Positions 25,685 through 33,707 of a stretch of DNA of 47,538 bases are shown in pieces. Origin of the DNA: Bin87 sp034421995 (GTDB lineage Bacteria > Chloroflexota > Dehalococcoidia > Lucifugimonadales > UBA3495); contig DAOUJY010000121.1 in assembly GCA_034421995.1 (NCBI GenBank), positions 1 to 47,538 of the forward strand. The letters run 5' to 3'. The position numbers were made by a program, and so were the translations under genes. The first letter of the stretch is position 1. Each line of letters opens with the position of its first letter. Under the pieces are notes generated by a model that saw only the letters and a program-made list of their open reading frames with translations, ran no database searches and was not told where the DNA came from.

Positions 25685-27223
25685 TTGAAAGCGTTACTGA
25701 GCGTATTTGACAAGACCGGTATCGAGGATCTTGGCGCACGGCTGGTGAGCGCCGGCTATGAACTAATCAGTACCGGAGGCACCCACCGCAGTCTGTCCGA
25801 CGCCGGCGTGCCCGTGCGCCAGGTGTCGGACGTCACCGGCTCTCCAGAAATCCTGGAGGGCCGGGTCAAAACCCTGCACCCGGTCATCCATGGCGGCCTG
25901 CTCGCCAGGCGGGATTCTCCGGCCCATATGGATGAACTCAGCCAACACGGTATCGACGCCATCGACATGGTGGTGGTGAACCTCTATCCCTTCGTGGATA
26001 CCATCAGCAAGGCCGGCGTTACGCTGGATGACGCGCTGGAAAACATCGACATTGGCGGCCCGACCATGCTGCGGGCAGCGGCCAAGAACTTCCCGGCGGT
26101 GGCAGTTGTAGTTGATCCCGACGATTACAGTTGGGTGGCCGACGCCCTGGCCGGCGACGGTCTTGATCTACAGCAACGGCGCGATTTGGCCGCCAAAGCC
26201 TTCCAACACGTCGCGGTGTACGATGCCGCCGTGGCCGAGTACCTGGCCGCTGACCCCGGTGTTGATGACGAGATGCCCCGACAGGTGACCATCGGCCTCA
26301 CCCGCGTTTCCAGCCTGCGCTACGGCGAAAACCCCCATCAACGCGGAGCGTTGTATGTTCCCGCCGTGGGCGGAGCCGGCGGCTTGGCGCGGGCCACACA
26401 GTTGCACGGCCGGGAGCTGTCCTTCAACAACCTGATGGACGCCGATGCCGCCTGGCGCACGGTCAGCGATTATGCGGAGCCTTCCGTGTGCGTGATCAAG
26501 CACGCCAACCCCTGTGGTCTTGCATCCCGCGACGACATTGCCGAAGCATATCAGCTCGCTTATGAAGGTGATCCGGTTTCCGCTTTCGGTGGCATCGTCG
26601 GCTTCAACCGCACGGTGACCGCCGCCGCCGCAGAGGCCATGGATCCCGTCTTCTACGAAGTCGTGGTCGCCCCCGCGTACGACGGCGACGCCTTGGAGAT
26701 TCTCCAGCGCAAACGGAACCTGCGAATCTTGGAGGTCGAGCCGGCGCAGGATACGCTCGGGACCACCACCTATGACGTGCGCCCGCTCAGCGGTGGCGTG
26801 TTGGTGCAGACCCCCGACACCATCGAAGAAGATCCACAGGCGTGGACCACGGCGACCGACCGTGTGCCCACCGCCGCAGAATTGGCCGACCTCGCATTCG
26901 CCTGGAAAGCCGTCAAGCACATCAAATCCAACGCCATCGCCTTCGTCAAGGACCGGACTTTGATGGGCATGGGAGCCGGCCAGCCCAACCGCGTGGTCAG
27001 TGTTCATCTGTCCCAGCGGGCGGCCGGGGAGAAAGCCACCGGCTGTGTGCTGGCTTCCGACGCCTTTTTCCCGTTCCCCGATAACATCGAACTGGCCGCC
27101 GAAGCCGGCATCACCGCCATCGTCCAGCCGGGAGGCTCCATCCGCGACGACGAGGTTATCGCCGCCGCCAACCAGGCCGGCATCGCCATGGTGTTCACAG
27201 GGGTGCGACACTTCCGCCACTGA
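25685..27223 (+). CDS. purH: Bifunctional AICAR transformylase/IMP cyclohydrolase PurH
   Basis: The 512-residue protein has the IMP cyclohydrolase (MGS-like) N-terminus LLSVFDKTGIEDLGARLVSAG with STGGT and GRVKTLHPVIHGGLL. The AICAR transformylase domain shows LRYGENPHQRGALY, VIKHANPCGLA and QPGGSIRDDEVI. It carries out the last two steps to IMP. The start is TTG 25685; AAAGGAG lies about 13 bases upstream, somewhat far. Confidence 0.96.
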   Translation: MKALLSVFDKTGIEDLGARLVSAGYELISTGGTHRSLSDAGVPVRQVSDVTGSPEILEGRVKTLHPVIHGGLLARRDSPAHMDELSQHGIDAIDMVVVNLYPFVDTISKAGVTLDDALENIDIGGPTMLRAAAKNFPAVAVVVDPDDYSWVADALAGDGLDLQQRRDLAAKAFQHVAVYDAAVAEYLAADPGVDDEMPRQVTIGLTRVSSLRYGENPHQRGALYVPAVGGAGGLARATQLHGRELSFNNLMDADAAWRTVSDYAEPSVCVIKHANPCGLASRDDIAEAYQLAYEGDPVSAFGGIVGFNRTVTAAAAEAMDPVFYEVVVAPAYDGDALEILQRKRNLRILEVEPAQDTLGTTTYDVRPLSGGVLVQTPDTIEEDPQAWTTATDRVPTAAELADLAFAWKAVKHIKSNAIAFVKDRTLMGMGAGQPNRVVSVHLSQRAAGEKATGCVLASDAFFPFPDNIELAAEAGITAIVQPGGSIRDDEVIAAANQAGIAMVFTGVRHFRH

Positions 27224-27231
27224 TCACCCCG

Positions 27232-27732
27232 TTGGACGCCTATCTGGACATCGAAACCACCGGGTTCATTGGAGGCAATTCCTATCCCACTGTCGTCGGG
27301 ATTGCCGTCGATTTCCCGGGCGATTGGTCATGCGACCAATTGATCGGTGAGGAAATCACTATCGACGCCATACTCCATGTTTTGGAGGGCGTAACCACCA
27401 TCTATACCTTCAACGGCTCGAGCTTCGACCTCCCTTTCCTGGCGTGGAAACCGGGCGTTGATTTGCGTCAACGTTTCGAACATCGAGATTTGATGCGATC
27501 ATCCCGTCGCGCCGGTTTGAAGGGAGGACTAAAGGCCATTGAAAAGGCGCTGGGCATACCGCGCCGTTTGCCAGACATGGAAGGCCGTGACGCCGTCGTG
27601 CTTTGGCGCAAGTACCGCCTGGAGGACAGTCACGCCGCTCTGGACATGTTGCTTGAATACAACCGCGAGGATGTTGAAAATCTGCGCGTCCTACGGGAAA
27701 TATTGGAGGAGGAAAATTGGAGCTTGGATTGA
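27232..27732 (+). CDS. RNase H-fold 3'-5' exonuclease-like protein (YprB type)
   Basis: This 166-residue protein opens with the DEDD-type exonuclease motif YLDIETTGF, continues with YTFNGSSFDLPFL and ends with YNREDVENL, supplying the acidic residues of the active site. YprB-like ribonuclease H-fold proteins match this order. The start is TTG 27232, nine bases after purH. The SDR gene downstream overlaps it by 16 bases. Confidence 0.8.
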   Translation: MDAYLDIETTGFIGGNSYPTVVGIAVDFPGDWSCDQLIGEEITIDAILHVLEGVTTIYTFNGSSFDLPFLAWKPGVDLRQRFEHRDLMRSSRRAGLKGGLKAIEKALGIPRRLPDMEGRDAVVLWRKYRLEDSHAALDMLLEYNREDVENLRVLREILEEENWSLD

Positions 27733-28514
27733 AAGGTAAGAACGTAGTTGTCACAGGCGGGGGCAACAATATCGGCCGGGCGATAGTCCTGGCATTCGCC
27801 GCCGAAGGGAGCAATATCGCCATTGCCGAACTCAACCATGCTGCCGGGGAGCGCGTCGTTGCCGAAGTAGAAACCATGGGTTCCGGAGCAACGGCTATCG
27901 TGGTTGACGCCGACGTTACTGACCAGGGTAAGACTCAACGAATGATGGCCGAAGCTATCGACCGCCTGGGCAGCGCGGACGTCCTGGTCAACAACGTGGG
28001 TTGGACCATCGACCGCCTCTTCATGGAAAAATCCCGGGACGAGCACGTCAAGGAAGTGGACGTGAACCTGTGGGGAGCCATCAACTGCATCCACGCGGCG
28101 CTGCCCCACATGATTGAACGGCAACAAGGCTCCATCGTCAGCATCAGCAGCGACGCGGGACGAATGGGTGAGTATCGAGAGGCGGTCTATTCGGCCTGCA
28201 AGGCCGGCGTCATCGCCCTCAGCAAATCATTGGCCCGCGAAAACGGCCGGTATGGCGTTCGCTTCAACATGGTCTGCCCCGGTCTGGTGGTGCCGGAACA
28301 GTCGGAAATCGCCGGAACCGAAAGTATGTGGGCGCAAGGGATGGGCGACCTGTTCACCGAGGAGGTCGTGGAACGGGTGAAACGCGCCTACCCGCTGCGC
28401 CGCATTGCCACCACCCAGGAAATCGCCAACGCCGTGGTGTTCCTGGCGTCCGACGCGGCCAGCTTCATCACCGGCCAAACCCTCAGCGTATCCGGCGGCT
28501 ACACGATGATGTAA
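27717..28514 (+). CDS. Short-chain dehydrogenase/reductase
   Basis: A classical SDR of 265 residues: NAD(P)-binding VVVTGGGNNIGRAIV, NNVGW, catalytic SSDAG and YSACK, and the closing TGQTLSVSGGYTMM. The oxidised substrate is not predictable. The start is TTG 27717 preceded by GGAGGAGG, inside the end of the exonuclease-like gene. Confidence 0.92.
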   Translation: MELGLKGKNVVVTGGGNNIGRAIVLAFAAEGSNIAIAELNHAAGERVVAEVETMGSGATAIVVDADVTDQGKTQRMMAEAIDRLGSADVLVNNVGWTIDRLFMEKSRDEHVKEVDVNLWGAINCIHAALPHMIERQQGSIVSISSDAGRMGEYREAVYSACKAGVIALSKSLARENGRYGVRFNMVCPGLVVPEQSEIAGTESMWAQGMGDLFTEEVVERVKRAYPLRRIATTQEIANAVVFLASDAASFITGQTLSVSGGYTMM

Positions 28515-28538
28515 CCGCAGTCGAGGTTTATTAAACGT

Positions 28539-28566
28539 GTAGGGGCGACGCATGCGTCGCCCCTAC
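28539..28566. repeat. Palindrome GTAGGGGCGACG...CGTCGCCCCTAC between convergent genes
   Basis: Perfect self-complementary arms with an ATG/CAT centre. It shares GTAGGGGCGA/TCGCCCCTAC ends with 16315-16342 and likewise separates two convergent genes. Confidence 0.8.
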
Positions 28567-28584
28567 GAGTTCAAGGATGAACGA

Positions 28585-29388
28585 TTACTGCTGGTTCGTC
28601 CCAACCAATGCCCAGGCCTTCTCCTCCATCGAGGGGATGACGGCCTGCACCAGATCGTTGTCCACGTTGGCGGCTACGGTGGGGTAGCCGGCGCGGTCAA
28701 TCATGCTGGCCAGGTTGCCGGATTTGAACTGGTCCAGGGTCCAGGCCAAGGTATTGCCGCTGGTGGTAACGTCCCAGTAGATCCGGACGTCCTGGTTCCG
28801 CGGGCCATAGTGATAGTGCGGCGCGATCTCGAAGCAGTCGAAAGCCAGCAGCTCGAACTCCTGCCCCAGATGGTCGGTCAGCACGTGGATGGCCACGCCC
28901 CGGTCGCCGGCCGCGCCAATGTTCGAGCGGAACTCAACGCCGAAGCGGATGTTGCCGGCCTCGTAGATGTGGTCGCCGCGGAAGTGGGTGACCGTGCGGC
29001 GCTCGTCGCGGGCCTTGCCCAGGGCGCACGCTTCCACCTCGTCCATCTTGTTCTCATCAACGCCCTGGGCCTCGACGGCCATCGCCAGGTCGTCGTAGCC
29101 GGAGCGCCGAACCATGGCGGGCAGGTTGGTGCGAATATTCTTCAGCGTCCAGCCCAGCGGGGTGCCGACGGTAGTCTTGTCCATGTGCAGCCGGATGTTC
29201 ATGTTCTCCGGCCCATAGTGGTAGTGGGGATCCTGGTCGAAGCAGTCGAACCGCAGAATCTCGGTATCGTGACCGTCAACGTCGCCAAAAACCTGGACCA
29301 TCAGGCCCTGGTCCGGCATGATCTCCTTCCGGTACGACAGAGCAACGTCCACCGGCCCGATGTTGATAATGGTGTCTCCCTTTTCCAT
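28585..29388 (-). CDS. Internally duplicated protein with two PHYHYGP motifs
   Basis: ATG 29388 follows GAGGAGG. The 267-residue product has two copies of one domain, at about 35-100 and 162-228. Each carries an FDCF...PHYHYGP segment (54-60 and 180-186), then a strand (NIRLHMD / DVRIYWD), a TL-W-TL helix start and a short AxMxxRxGY end. The alternating His and Tyr suggest a metal or small-ligand site, but I recognise no characterised family. No signal peptide. It has its own promoter upstream and faces the SDR gene. Confidence 0.8.
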   Translation of the reverse strand: MEKGDTIINIGPVDVALSYRKEIMPDQGLMVQVFGDVDGHDTEILRFDCFDQDPHYHYGPENMNIRLHMDKTTVGTPLGWTLKNIRTNLPAMVRRSGYDDLAMAVEAQGVDENKMDEVEACALGKARDERRTVTHFRGDHIYEAGNIRFGVEFRSNIGAAGDRGVAIHVLTDHLGQEFELLAFDCFEIAPHYHYGPRNQDVRIYWDVTTSGNTLAWTLDQFKSGNLASMIDRAGYPTVAANVDNDLVQAVIPSMEEKAWALVGTNQQ

Positions 29389-29458
29389 GAGCTCGCCTCC
29401 TCGTGGAATTCGGATTGAATTCGGCGGCCGCATCATTGCAACCGTCCCTGTTTTTGCG

Positions 29459-29486
29459 ATTATAGCATCGCGGGCGATAATGGCAA
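29459..29486 (-). promoter_or_regulatory. Promoter of the duplicated PHYHYGP protein
   Basis: On the minus strand TTGCCA (29486-29481) and TATAAT (29464-29459) are 16 bases apart, leaving a leader of about 64 bases. Confidence 0.65.
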
Positions 29487-29547
29487 GAACGCTTTTCAAA
29501 AGTTCGCCCAAATACCGGGCCGCCGCTGAATTGGTACGCTATCATTG

Positions 29548-30243
29548 ATGCCAATGCAGGACCCCATGACCCAGCGCAAGAACGGCCCCATCACTGCTGA
29601 CTTTCCCGGGGCGGCCTATCCGGTCACCAGCGTCGTAAGGTTTCGTAGCTTGGGCCAACGCGAACTGAATGGCAAGGTCACTTGCCTTCGCCGGCGGCAC
29701 GCGGAGGTAGTCGTCGAGGATGGAACCGAGTGGAACGTGCCTTATGCCGCTATCCTCGCGGTGGAACGCCGACCAAACGTTCACTGTTCCCTGACTGAAG
29801 TGGAGCGCATGGCCAAATGCCTGTTGGCCCGATATAGCCGGCGCGCCGAACTGGACGCGCAGTGGACGTTTGGGTTCGACCTGGCCACGACACGGGCCGG
29901 CGTCTGTCGCTACCGGGAACGGCGCATCGACCTGGCGGTGAGCTACTGCCTGGCCGCCTCTCGCGCCGAGATTGAGGACACCATCCTGCACGAAATAGCC
30001 CACGCTATCGTAGGCCCGCGGCACAACCACGACGCGGTCTGGAAAGCCAAAGCCCGTGAGATCGGCTGCCAGGGCGAAAGATGTCACCGGGTGCAGCAGT
30101 CCGTCCCCAAATGGGTCGGTGAGTGCGGCTGCGGTCAGCAGTGGTTCCGCCAGGTCCTGCAACGGCGGATGATCGGCAACCGGGTCTGCGCCAAATGCCG
30201 GGGCGCCATAATTTGGCGCAGGAACCGGGCCGCGGCGTTGTGA
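29548..30243 (+). CDS. SprT-like zinc metalloprotease domain protein
   Basis: The central motif HEIAHAIVGPRHNHDAVWK is the HExxH zinc site of SprT-like proteins with its downstream His. A C-terminal zinc ribbon follows (ECGCGQQW... VCAKCRG). The N-terminal 90 residues form an unassigned small beta domain (TSVVRFRSLGQRELNGKVTC). Related SprT proteins act on DNA-protein crosslinks, but that role is not established for this bacterial form. Start uncertain: TTG 29545 and ATGs at 29548, 29554 and 29566 are all in frame with no strong ribosome site. Confidence 0.85.
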   Translation: MPMQDPMTQRKNGPITADFPGAAYPVTSVVRFRSLGQRELNGKVTCLRRRHAEVVVEDGTEWNVPYAAILAVERRPNVHCSLTEVERMAKCLLARYSRRAELDAQWTFGFDLATTRAGVCRYRERRIDLAVSYCLAASRAEIEDTILHEIAHAIVGPRHNHDAVWKAKAREIGCQGERCHRVQQSVPKWVGECGCGQQWFRQVLQRRMIGNRVCAKCRGAIIWRRNRAAAL

Positions 30244-30486
30244 TCGGTCGGAAATCCATTGCGGTCTTTGGTGCAACGCCGCCAAAGTTTTAACGGCATC
30301 GCGAAATGCGCCGTGGCTGTCAAAATGCCAACCGTATTCCTGGGCGACGGCGATTAGCGCGTGGGCCGCCGCGCCCCAAAGCAGTTCGGCTCCGTTGAGC
30401 TGGTCATTAGCAGCAAACTCTCGCTCCGATTTGTCCAGAAAGCGCCGGACGATGCTAACGTGCTGATTTTGCGGCAACGTCGTCAT
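30244..30486 (-). pseudogene. Truncated HEPN-like gene, paralogue of its upstream neighbour
   Basis: From ATG 30486 the protein reads FLDKSEREFAANDQLNGAE, then LLWGAAAHALIAVAQEYGW and a short helical end near residue 75. This matches the first half of the protein encoded at 30455-30853 (YLAAADREFAARNPLSATE, LWDAVVCTLSAVAEYNGW). After about residue 80 the frame continues open but runs antisense to the SprT-like gene and loses any resemblance. The simplest reading is that its 3' half was lost where sprT now lies. The helical pattern resembles PaREP1/HEPN proteins. Confidence 0.55.
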
Positions 30487-30853
30487 GACGCGCGTCCAAG
30501 TCCCGAATCATGCCGATTACCCATTTAGTGATCATGCAGGCGTCTTCATCACGGCCGTCGCCGATTGCAAAGAGGCCGAAGCGGACTCGATCCGGCCCTC
30601 CCCCCACCGAGGAAAAGCCGCTGAGCAAGGGTTCGTCCGCATCGTCATCAAGATCGTTAAGGCGCACGGCCACGTCGTATAGCTCGTCTCGGTTGGAATG
30701 GGGCCAGCCGTTGTATTCTGCTACCGCTGAGAGGGTGCAGACCACGGCGTCCCACAGCCGTTCGGTGGCGGATAGAGGGTTCCTGGCGGCAAACTCACGG
30801 TCGGCGGCGGCGAGGTATTCTTGGGTTTTTTTGGTTTGTTCGGAGGTGATCAT
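30455..30853 (-). CDS. HEPN-like (PaREP1-type) small helical protein
   Basis: This 132-residue, mostly helical protein begins KTQEYLAAADREFAARNPLSATERLWDAVV... and continues NRDELYDVAVRLNDL. That is the pattern of PaREP1/HEPN-family proteins, which pair with nucleotidyltransferases or act in stress and defence. No nucleotidyltransferase gene is adjacent. It overlaps the start of the truncated paralogue by 32 bases and follows a NucS-like nuclease gene in the same direction. Family assignment is by pattern only. Confidence 0.6.
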   Translation of the reverse strand: MITSEQTKKTQEYLAAADREFAARNPLSATERLWDAVVCTLSAVAEYNGWPHSNRDELYDVAVRLNDLDDDADEPLLSGFSSVGGGPDRVRFGLFAIGDGRDEDACMITKWVIGMIRDLDARHDDVAAKSAR

Positions 30854-30870
30854 GTTGAGCCGCCCGCCTT

Positions 30871-32040
30871 TTAAATTTCTTCCTCGTTGTCCGCATCCGC
30901 AAAATTGTTCACAACAGGCGTGATTTCCTCGATGAATCTCCGCACTGTGGCGGCAATCTTGTCGCCGAATTTTTCGTTTAGCGCGTCGCGACCAATATCC
31001 ACTGTGATGCCATTGTTGTCGACACTCTGTTCATCGGAAATGATGATGTCGGCAAACCATGTTGCCAAACCATTCTGGTCATGCCGGAACTCTACGTTTG
31101 CTTGCCATTCGTCTGATTCTCCTTGCGGGTACAAGTTGACGCGGTAGTCCGTACGCCAGTTGCGCCATGGCGGCGATGAGTACCAAAGATGATAGTACCG
31201 TCCTTGCTGATCACCGTGGCGTCCAGCCCATCTGCTCTTCTTATCAGGTCTGATGTCGTTCGGCAACGGACTTATAGCCAAGTCTCCCACCCGCCTGAGG
31301 AAGGACGTAACTTCATCGTTGCGGTTCCTTTCAAACGCACGGCTGAGTTTCTCGCCAAGACTGCTGCCCCCGACACTTCTGCCTTCTTTTACAGTGTCCC
31401 CGACCTTGACTACGTAGTTGTCAATCCCCGGCAATGGGATAATAGTGGACGCCTGTACGTAGAGGGAATCTGAATGCGGGTCGTAGTAGGGTATCAGTTG
31501 AACGCAGGTAATCAGGTTTTCGTCGGGGGATTTTTCGTTGAGCCACAGCACTGCCGAGGTGACTTCCGGGGCAAAGCGGTGGCTGGCAAGAATGATGCGT
31601 TGGTCGTGGTTCAAAGCTGTGAAGTCATCCGCTTGCAGGTGTTGCAACAGACGGTTGGCCGCCTCTGTTTCAGTCCTCCCCTCATATGCGGCCAGCATAC
31701 CAATGATGTTGTCCGCAGTGGAGTGGCGGAAGTAACTGGCATACTTGATGGCTTGCCAATGGGCATCGGCACCGCTGTCATCGCGTTTCAGCTCAATGAT
31801 GACCAGCTTGCCGTCCCAATCCACAGCCAGCAGATCAAGGCGCTCGCCGGTCCGGTCGAATCCGCTGAACTCTTTGCCGATTATCAGCAAGTCGTCGCCC
31901 AAAATGCCAGGGTTGGCGACTATCCATTCCTGAATATCCCGCCGTTCCTGAAAACCCAACCGGGCAAACTCCACTTCTGAAATGGCTTCAGATTCCCGGT
32001 TTTCCGGGTTGATGCGGAACATTTTGGGTTCGCCGCTCAT
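30871..32040 (-). CDS. NucS/DUF91-like PD-(D/E)xK nuclease
   Basis: The N-terminal domain of this 389-residue protein has a helical lead (FQERRDIQEWIVANPGILG), then the PD-(D/E)xK core GERLDLLAVDWDGKLVIIELKR and a following WQAIKYASYF helix, as in NucS/EndoMS and DUF91 nucleases. The C-terminal half (from about 230) is unassigned, with a possible DUF4268-like region ending in FGDKIAATVRRFIEE. It could serve DNA mismatch processing or defence. Start ATG 32040. It is followed by the HEPN-like gene 17 bases downstream. Confidence 0.75.
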   Translation of the reverse strand: MSGEPKMFRINPENRESEAISEVEFARLGFQERRDIQEWIVANPGILGDDLLIIGKEFSGFDRTGERLDLLAVDWDGKLVIIELKRDDSGADAHWQAIKYASYFRHSTADNIIGMLAAYEGRTETEAANRLLQHLQADDFTALNHDQRIILASHRFAPEVTSAVLWLNEKSPDENLITCVQLIPYYDPHSDSLYVQASTIIPLPGIDNYVVKVGDTVKEGRSVGGSSLGEKLSRAFERNRNDEVTSFLRRVGDLAISPLPNDIRPDKKSRWAGRHGDQQGRYYHLWYSSPPWRNWRTDYRVNLYPQGESDEWQANVEFRHDQNGLATWFADIIISDEQSVDNNGITVDIGRDALNEKFGDKIAATVRRFIEEITPVVNNFADADNEEEI

Positions 32041-32068
32041 AATGGTTGTCCTCTGGTGAGACGACTGG

Positions 32069-32088
32069 ATTCCGGCTTTCGCCGGAAT
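32069..32088. repeat. Palindromic ATTCCGGC-TTTC-GCCGGAAT element
   Basis: Perfect copy of the family also at 1212-1231 and 15295-15314. It lies between the nuclease gene and the next SDR gene, both on the minus strand. Confidence 0.85.
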
Positions 32089-32122
32089 GACGGTGGAGGA
32101 GCCTAATGCCGGTGAGTCGTGG

Positions 32123-32887
32123 CTACGGATGCGCGTTCAGCCCGCCGTCGATATACACCGGCTGGCCGCTGGGGTAGTCGCAGTGGGGCGAGCAGAGATA
32201 GACCAGCATCGCGGCAAGGTCCCGGGGGTGGCCCTTGCGACGCATGGGGGTGTAGCGGACCAGGAGTTCTTCGCGCTGGGTTTCCAGAGGGATGTCTTCG
32301 GCGGTTGACCAGCCGGAACCGATGGCGTTGACGCGGATTTCGCTGCGACCCCATTCCACGGCCAGCGAGCGGGTCAGGGACAGGACGGCGGCCTGGGTCG
32401 CGCTGTACGCCGAACAGTTGATGTTGCCGCGCTCGGCCAGGTTTGAGATCACGTTCACGATCCGGCCGTACTGCTGGCCCAGCATACGTTGGCCCACCGC
32501 CTGGCTCAGCATGAACGTGGCGCGGACGTTGCGGGCGTGGAGTTCGTCCCATTCCGCCAACTCGGTCTCGGCGGCCGGTTTGGCGAAGAAACTGCGAGTG
32601 TCGTTCACCAGTATGTCAACGCGCGAGTGAGCGGCGGCGAAGGCTTCCAGAACCGAGGCGGCGCCCGCCGGGGTGTCCCACCTCCCGGCATAGCAATGGG
32701 CGTCATGACCCGTCACGCCGGCCACGGCGGCGCGGATGGCAACGGCGGAGTCGGCGTGGCGCGCTACGCCGAACACGGTGGCGCCAGCCTCGGCGAGGGC
32801 CGCGGCGAGAAGGGGCGCCTCGTCGCCGCCGGCAGAGGCCACGATGGCGGTGTGTCCGGCCAGGCTGTATTCAGCGGGTAGTGGCAT
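32123..32887 (-). CDS. Atypical short-chain dehydrogenase/reductase
   Basis: The SDR fold is visible (ILVNDTRSFF, INVxS-type strand GRIVNVISNL, YSATQAAVLSLTRSLA, PSGQPVYIDGG). Two key features depart from the family: the glycine-rich cofactor loop reads ASAGGDEAPLLAAAL instead of TGxxxGxG, and the catalytic Tyr161-x3-Lys reads Y-S-A-T-Q, Gln165 replacing Lys. Ser148 and Tyr161 remain. Dehydrogenase activity is therefore doubtful. ATG 32887 begins ten bases after a canonical SDR in the same direction. Confidence 0.85.
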   Translation of the reverse strand: MPLPAEYSLAGHTAIVASAGGDEAPLLAAALAEAGATVFGVARHADSAVAIRAAVAGVTGHDAHCYAGRWDTPAGAASVLEAFAAAHSRVDILVNDTRSFFAKPAAETELAEWDELHARNVRATFMLSQAVGQRMLGQQYGRIVNVISNLAERGNINCSAYSATQAAVLSLTRSLAVEWGRSEIRVNAIGSGWSTAEDIPLETQREELLVRYTPMRRKGHPRDLAAMLVYLCSPHCDYPSGQPVYIDGGLNAHP

Positions 32888-32897
32888 GGCGGCTGAC

Positions 32898-33707
32898 CTA
32901 CGGTTCCAACTGAGCAACGGGCGCGTGGCCGGTGGGCGCAATGCCGGCGGCCAGGCCCGCTCCGTCCAGGATGAACATCTCACCCGTCATGTAATCCGAT
33001 GCGTCGGAGGCGAGGAACACGGCTATCGGCCCCAGATCTTCAGGCTTGCCCAATTTGCCGGTGGGCAGGAAGTCTCCGGACTGGGGCAGGGTGCGGTTGA
33101 TCTCCGCGCCGGGGTCGATGGTCGGGATGAAGCCGGGCACGATGCTGTTGGCGGTAATGCCGTAGCGGGCCAGGCTGAAGGACAGGACGCGGGTCAGCTG
33201 GATCACGCCGCCCTTGGAGCTGCAGTACATATAGATGTCGCGGCCCCCGCGCAGGCCAAACCCAGAAGCCACGTTGATGATCTTCCCCTTGCCGGCGTCG
33301 GCCATGGGCTTGGCGGCGGCCCGGGCGCAGTAGAAAGCGCCGGAGAGGTTGACCGACATCGCGGACTCCCACTCGTCGTCGGTGATTTCCCAAATGGGCT
33401 TGAGCACGTTGTCGGCCACCATTGCTGCGTTGTTGATCAGCGCGTCCACCCGCCCGAAGTGCGACATGGTGGCGTCAACCAGCCCATTGGCGTCGCCGGA
33501 TTTGGAGACATTGGTGGGGACGGCGATGGCGTCCTGCCCGGCGGCAACAACTTCGTCGCGAGCCGCTTCGATGGGACCAGGCCGCCGGCCGGCTATGGCC
33601 AGGTTCGCCCCGGAACGGGTCAGGGCGCGGACCATTTCCAGGCCCAGGCCCGTACCGCCGCCGGTGATGATGACGACCTTGCCGTCAAGATAAAGGTTTT
33701 CAAGCAT
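32898..33707 (-). CDS. Short-chain dehydrogenase/reductase
   Basis: A classical 269-residue SDR with VVIITGGGTGLGLEM, NNAAMV, catalytic VASGFG and YCSSKGGVI (Tyr-x3-Lys intact), and a C-terminal MTGEMFILDGAGL. Substrate unknown. Its start at ATG 33707 overlaps the end of birA by eight bases and it precedes the degenerate SDR, so the two may form a pair. Confidence 0.92.
   Translation of the reverse strand: MLENLYLDGKVVIITGGGTGLGLEMVRALTRSGANLAIAGRRPGPIEAARDEVVAAGQDAIAVPTNVSKSGDANGLVDATMSHFGRVDALINNAAMVADNVLKPIWEITDDEWESAMSVNLSGAFYCARAAAKPMADAGKGKIINVASGFGLRGGRDIYMYCSSKGGVIQLTRVLSFSLARYGITANSIVPGFIPTIDPGAEINRTLPQSGDFLPTGKLGKPEDLGPIAVFLASDASDYMTGEMFILDGAGLAAGIAPTGHAPVAQLEP

Noticed and set aside
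29542..30243. The minus-strand frame continuing the truncated HEPN-like gene under the SprT-like gene
   Set aside because: HExxH and a zinc ribbon support the plus strand. The minus continuation loses similarity to its paralogue after about 80 residues.
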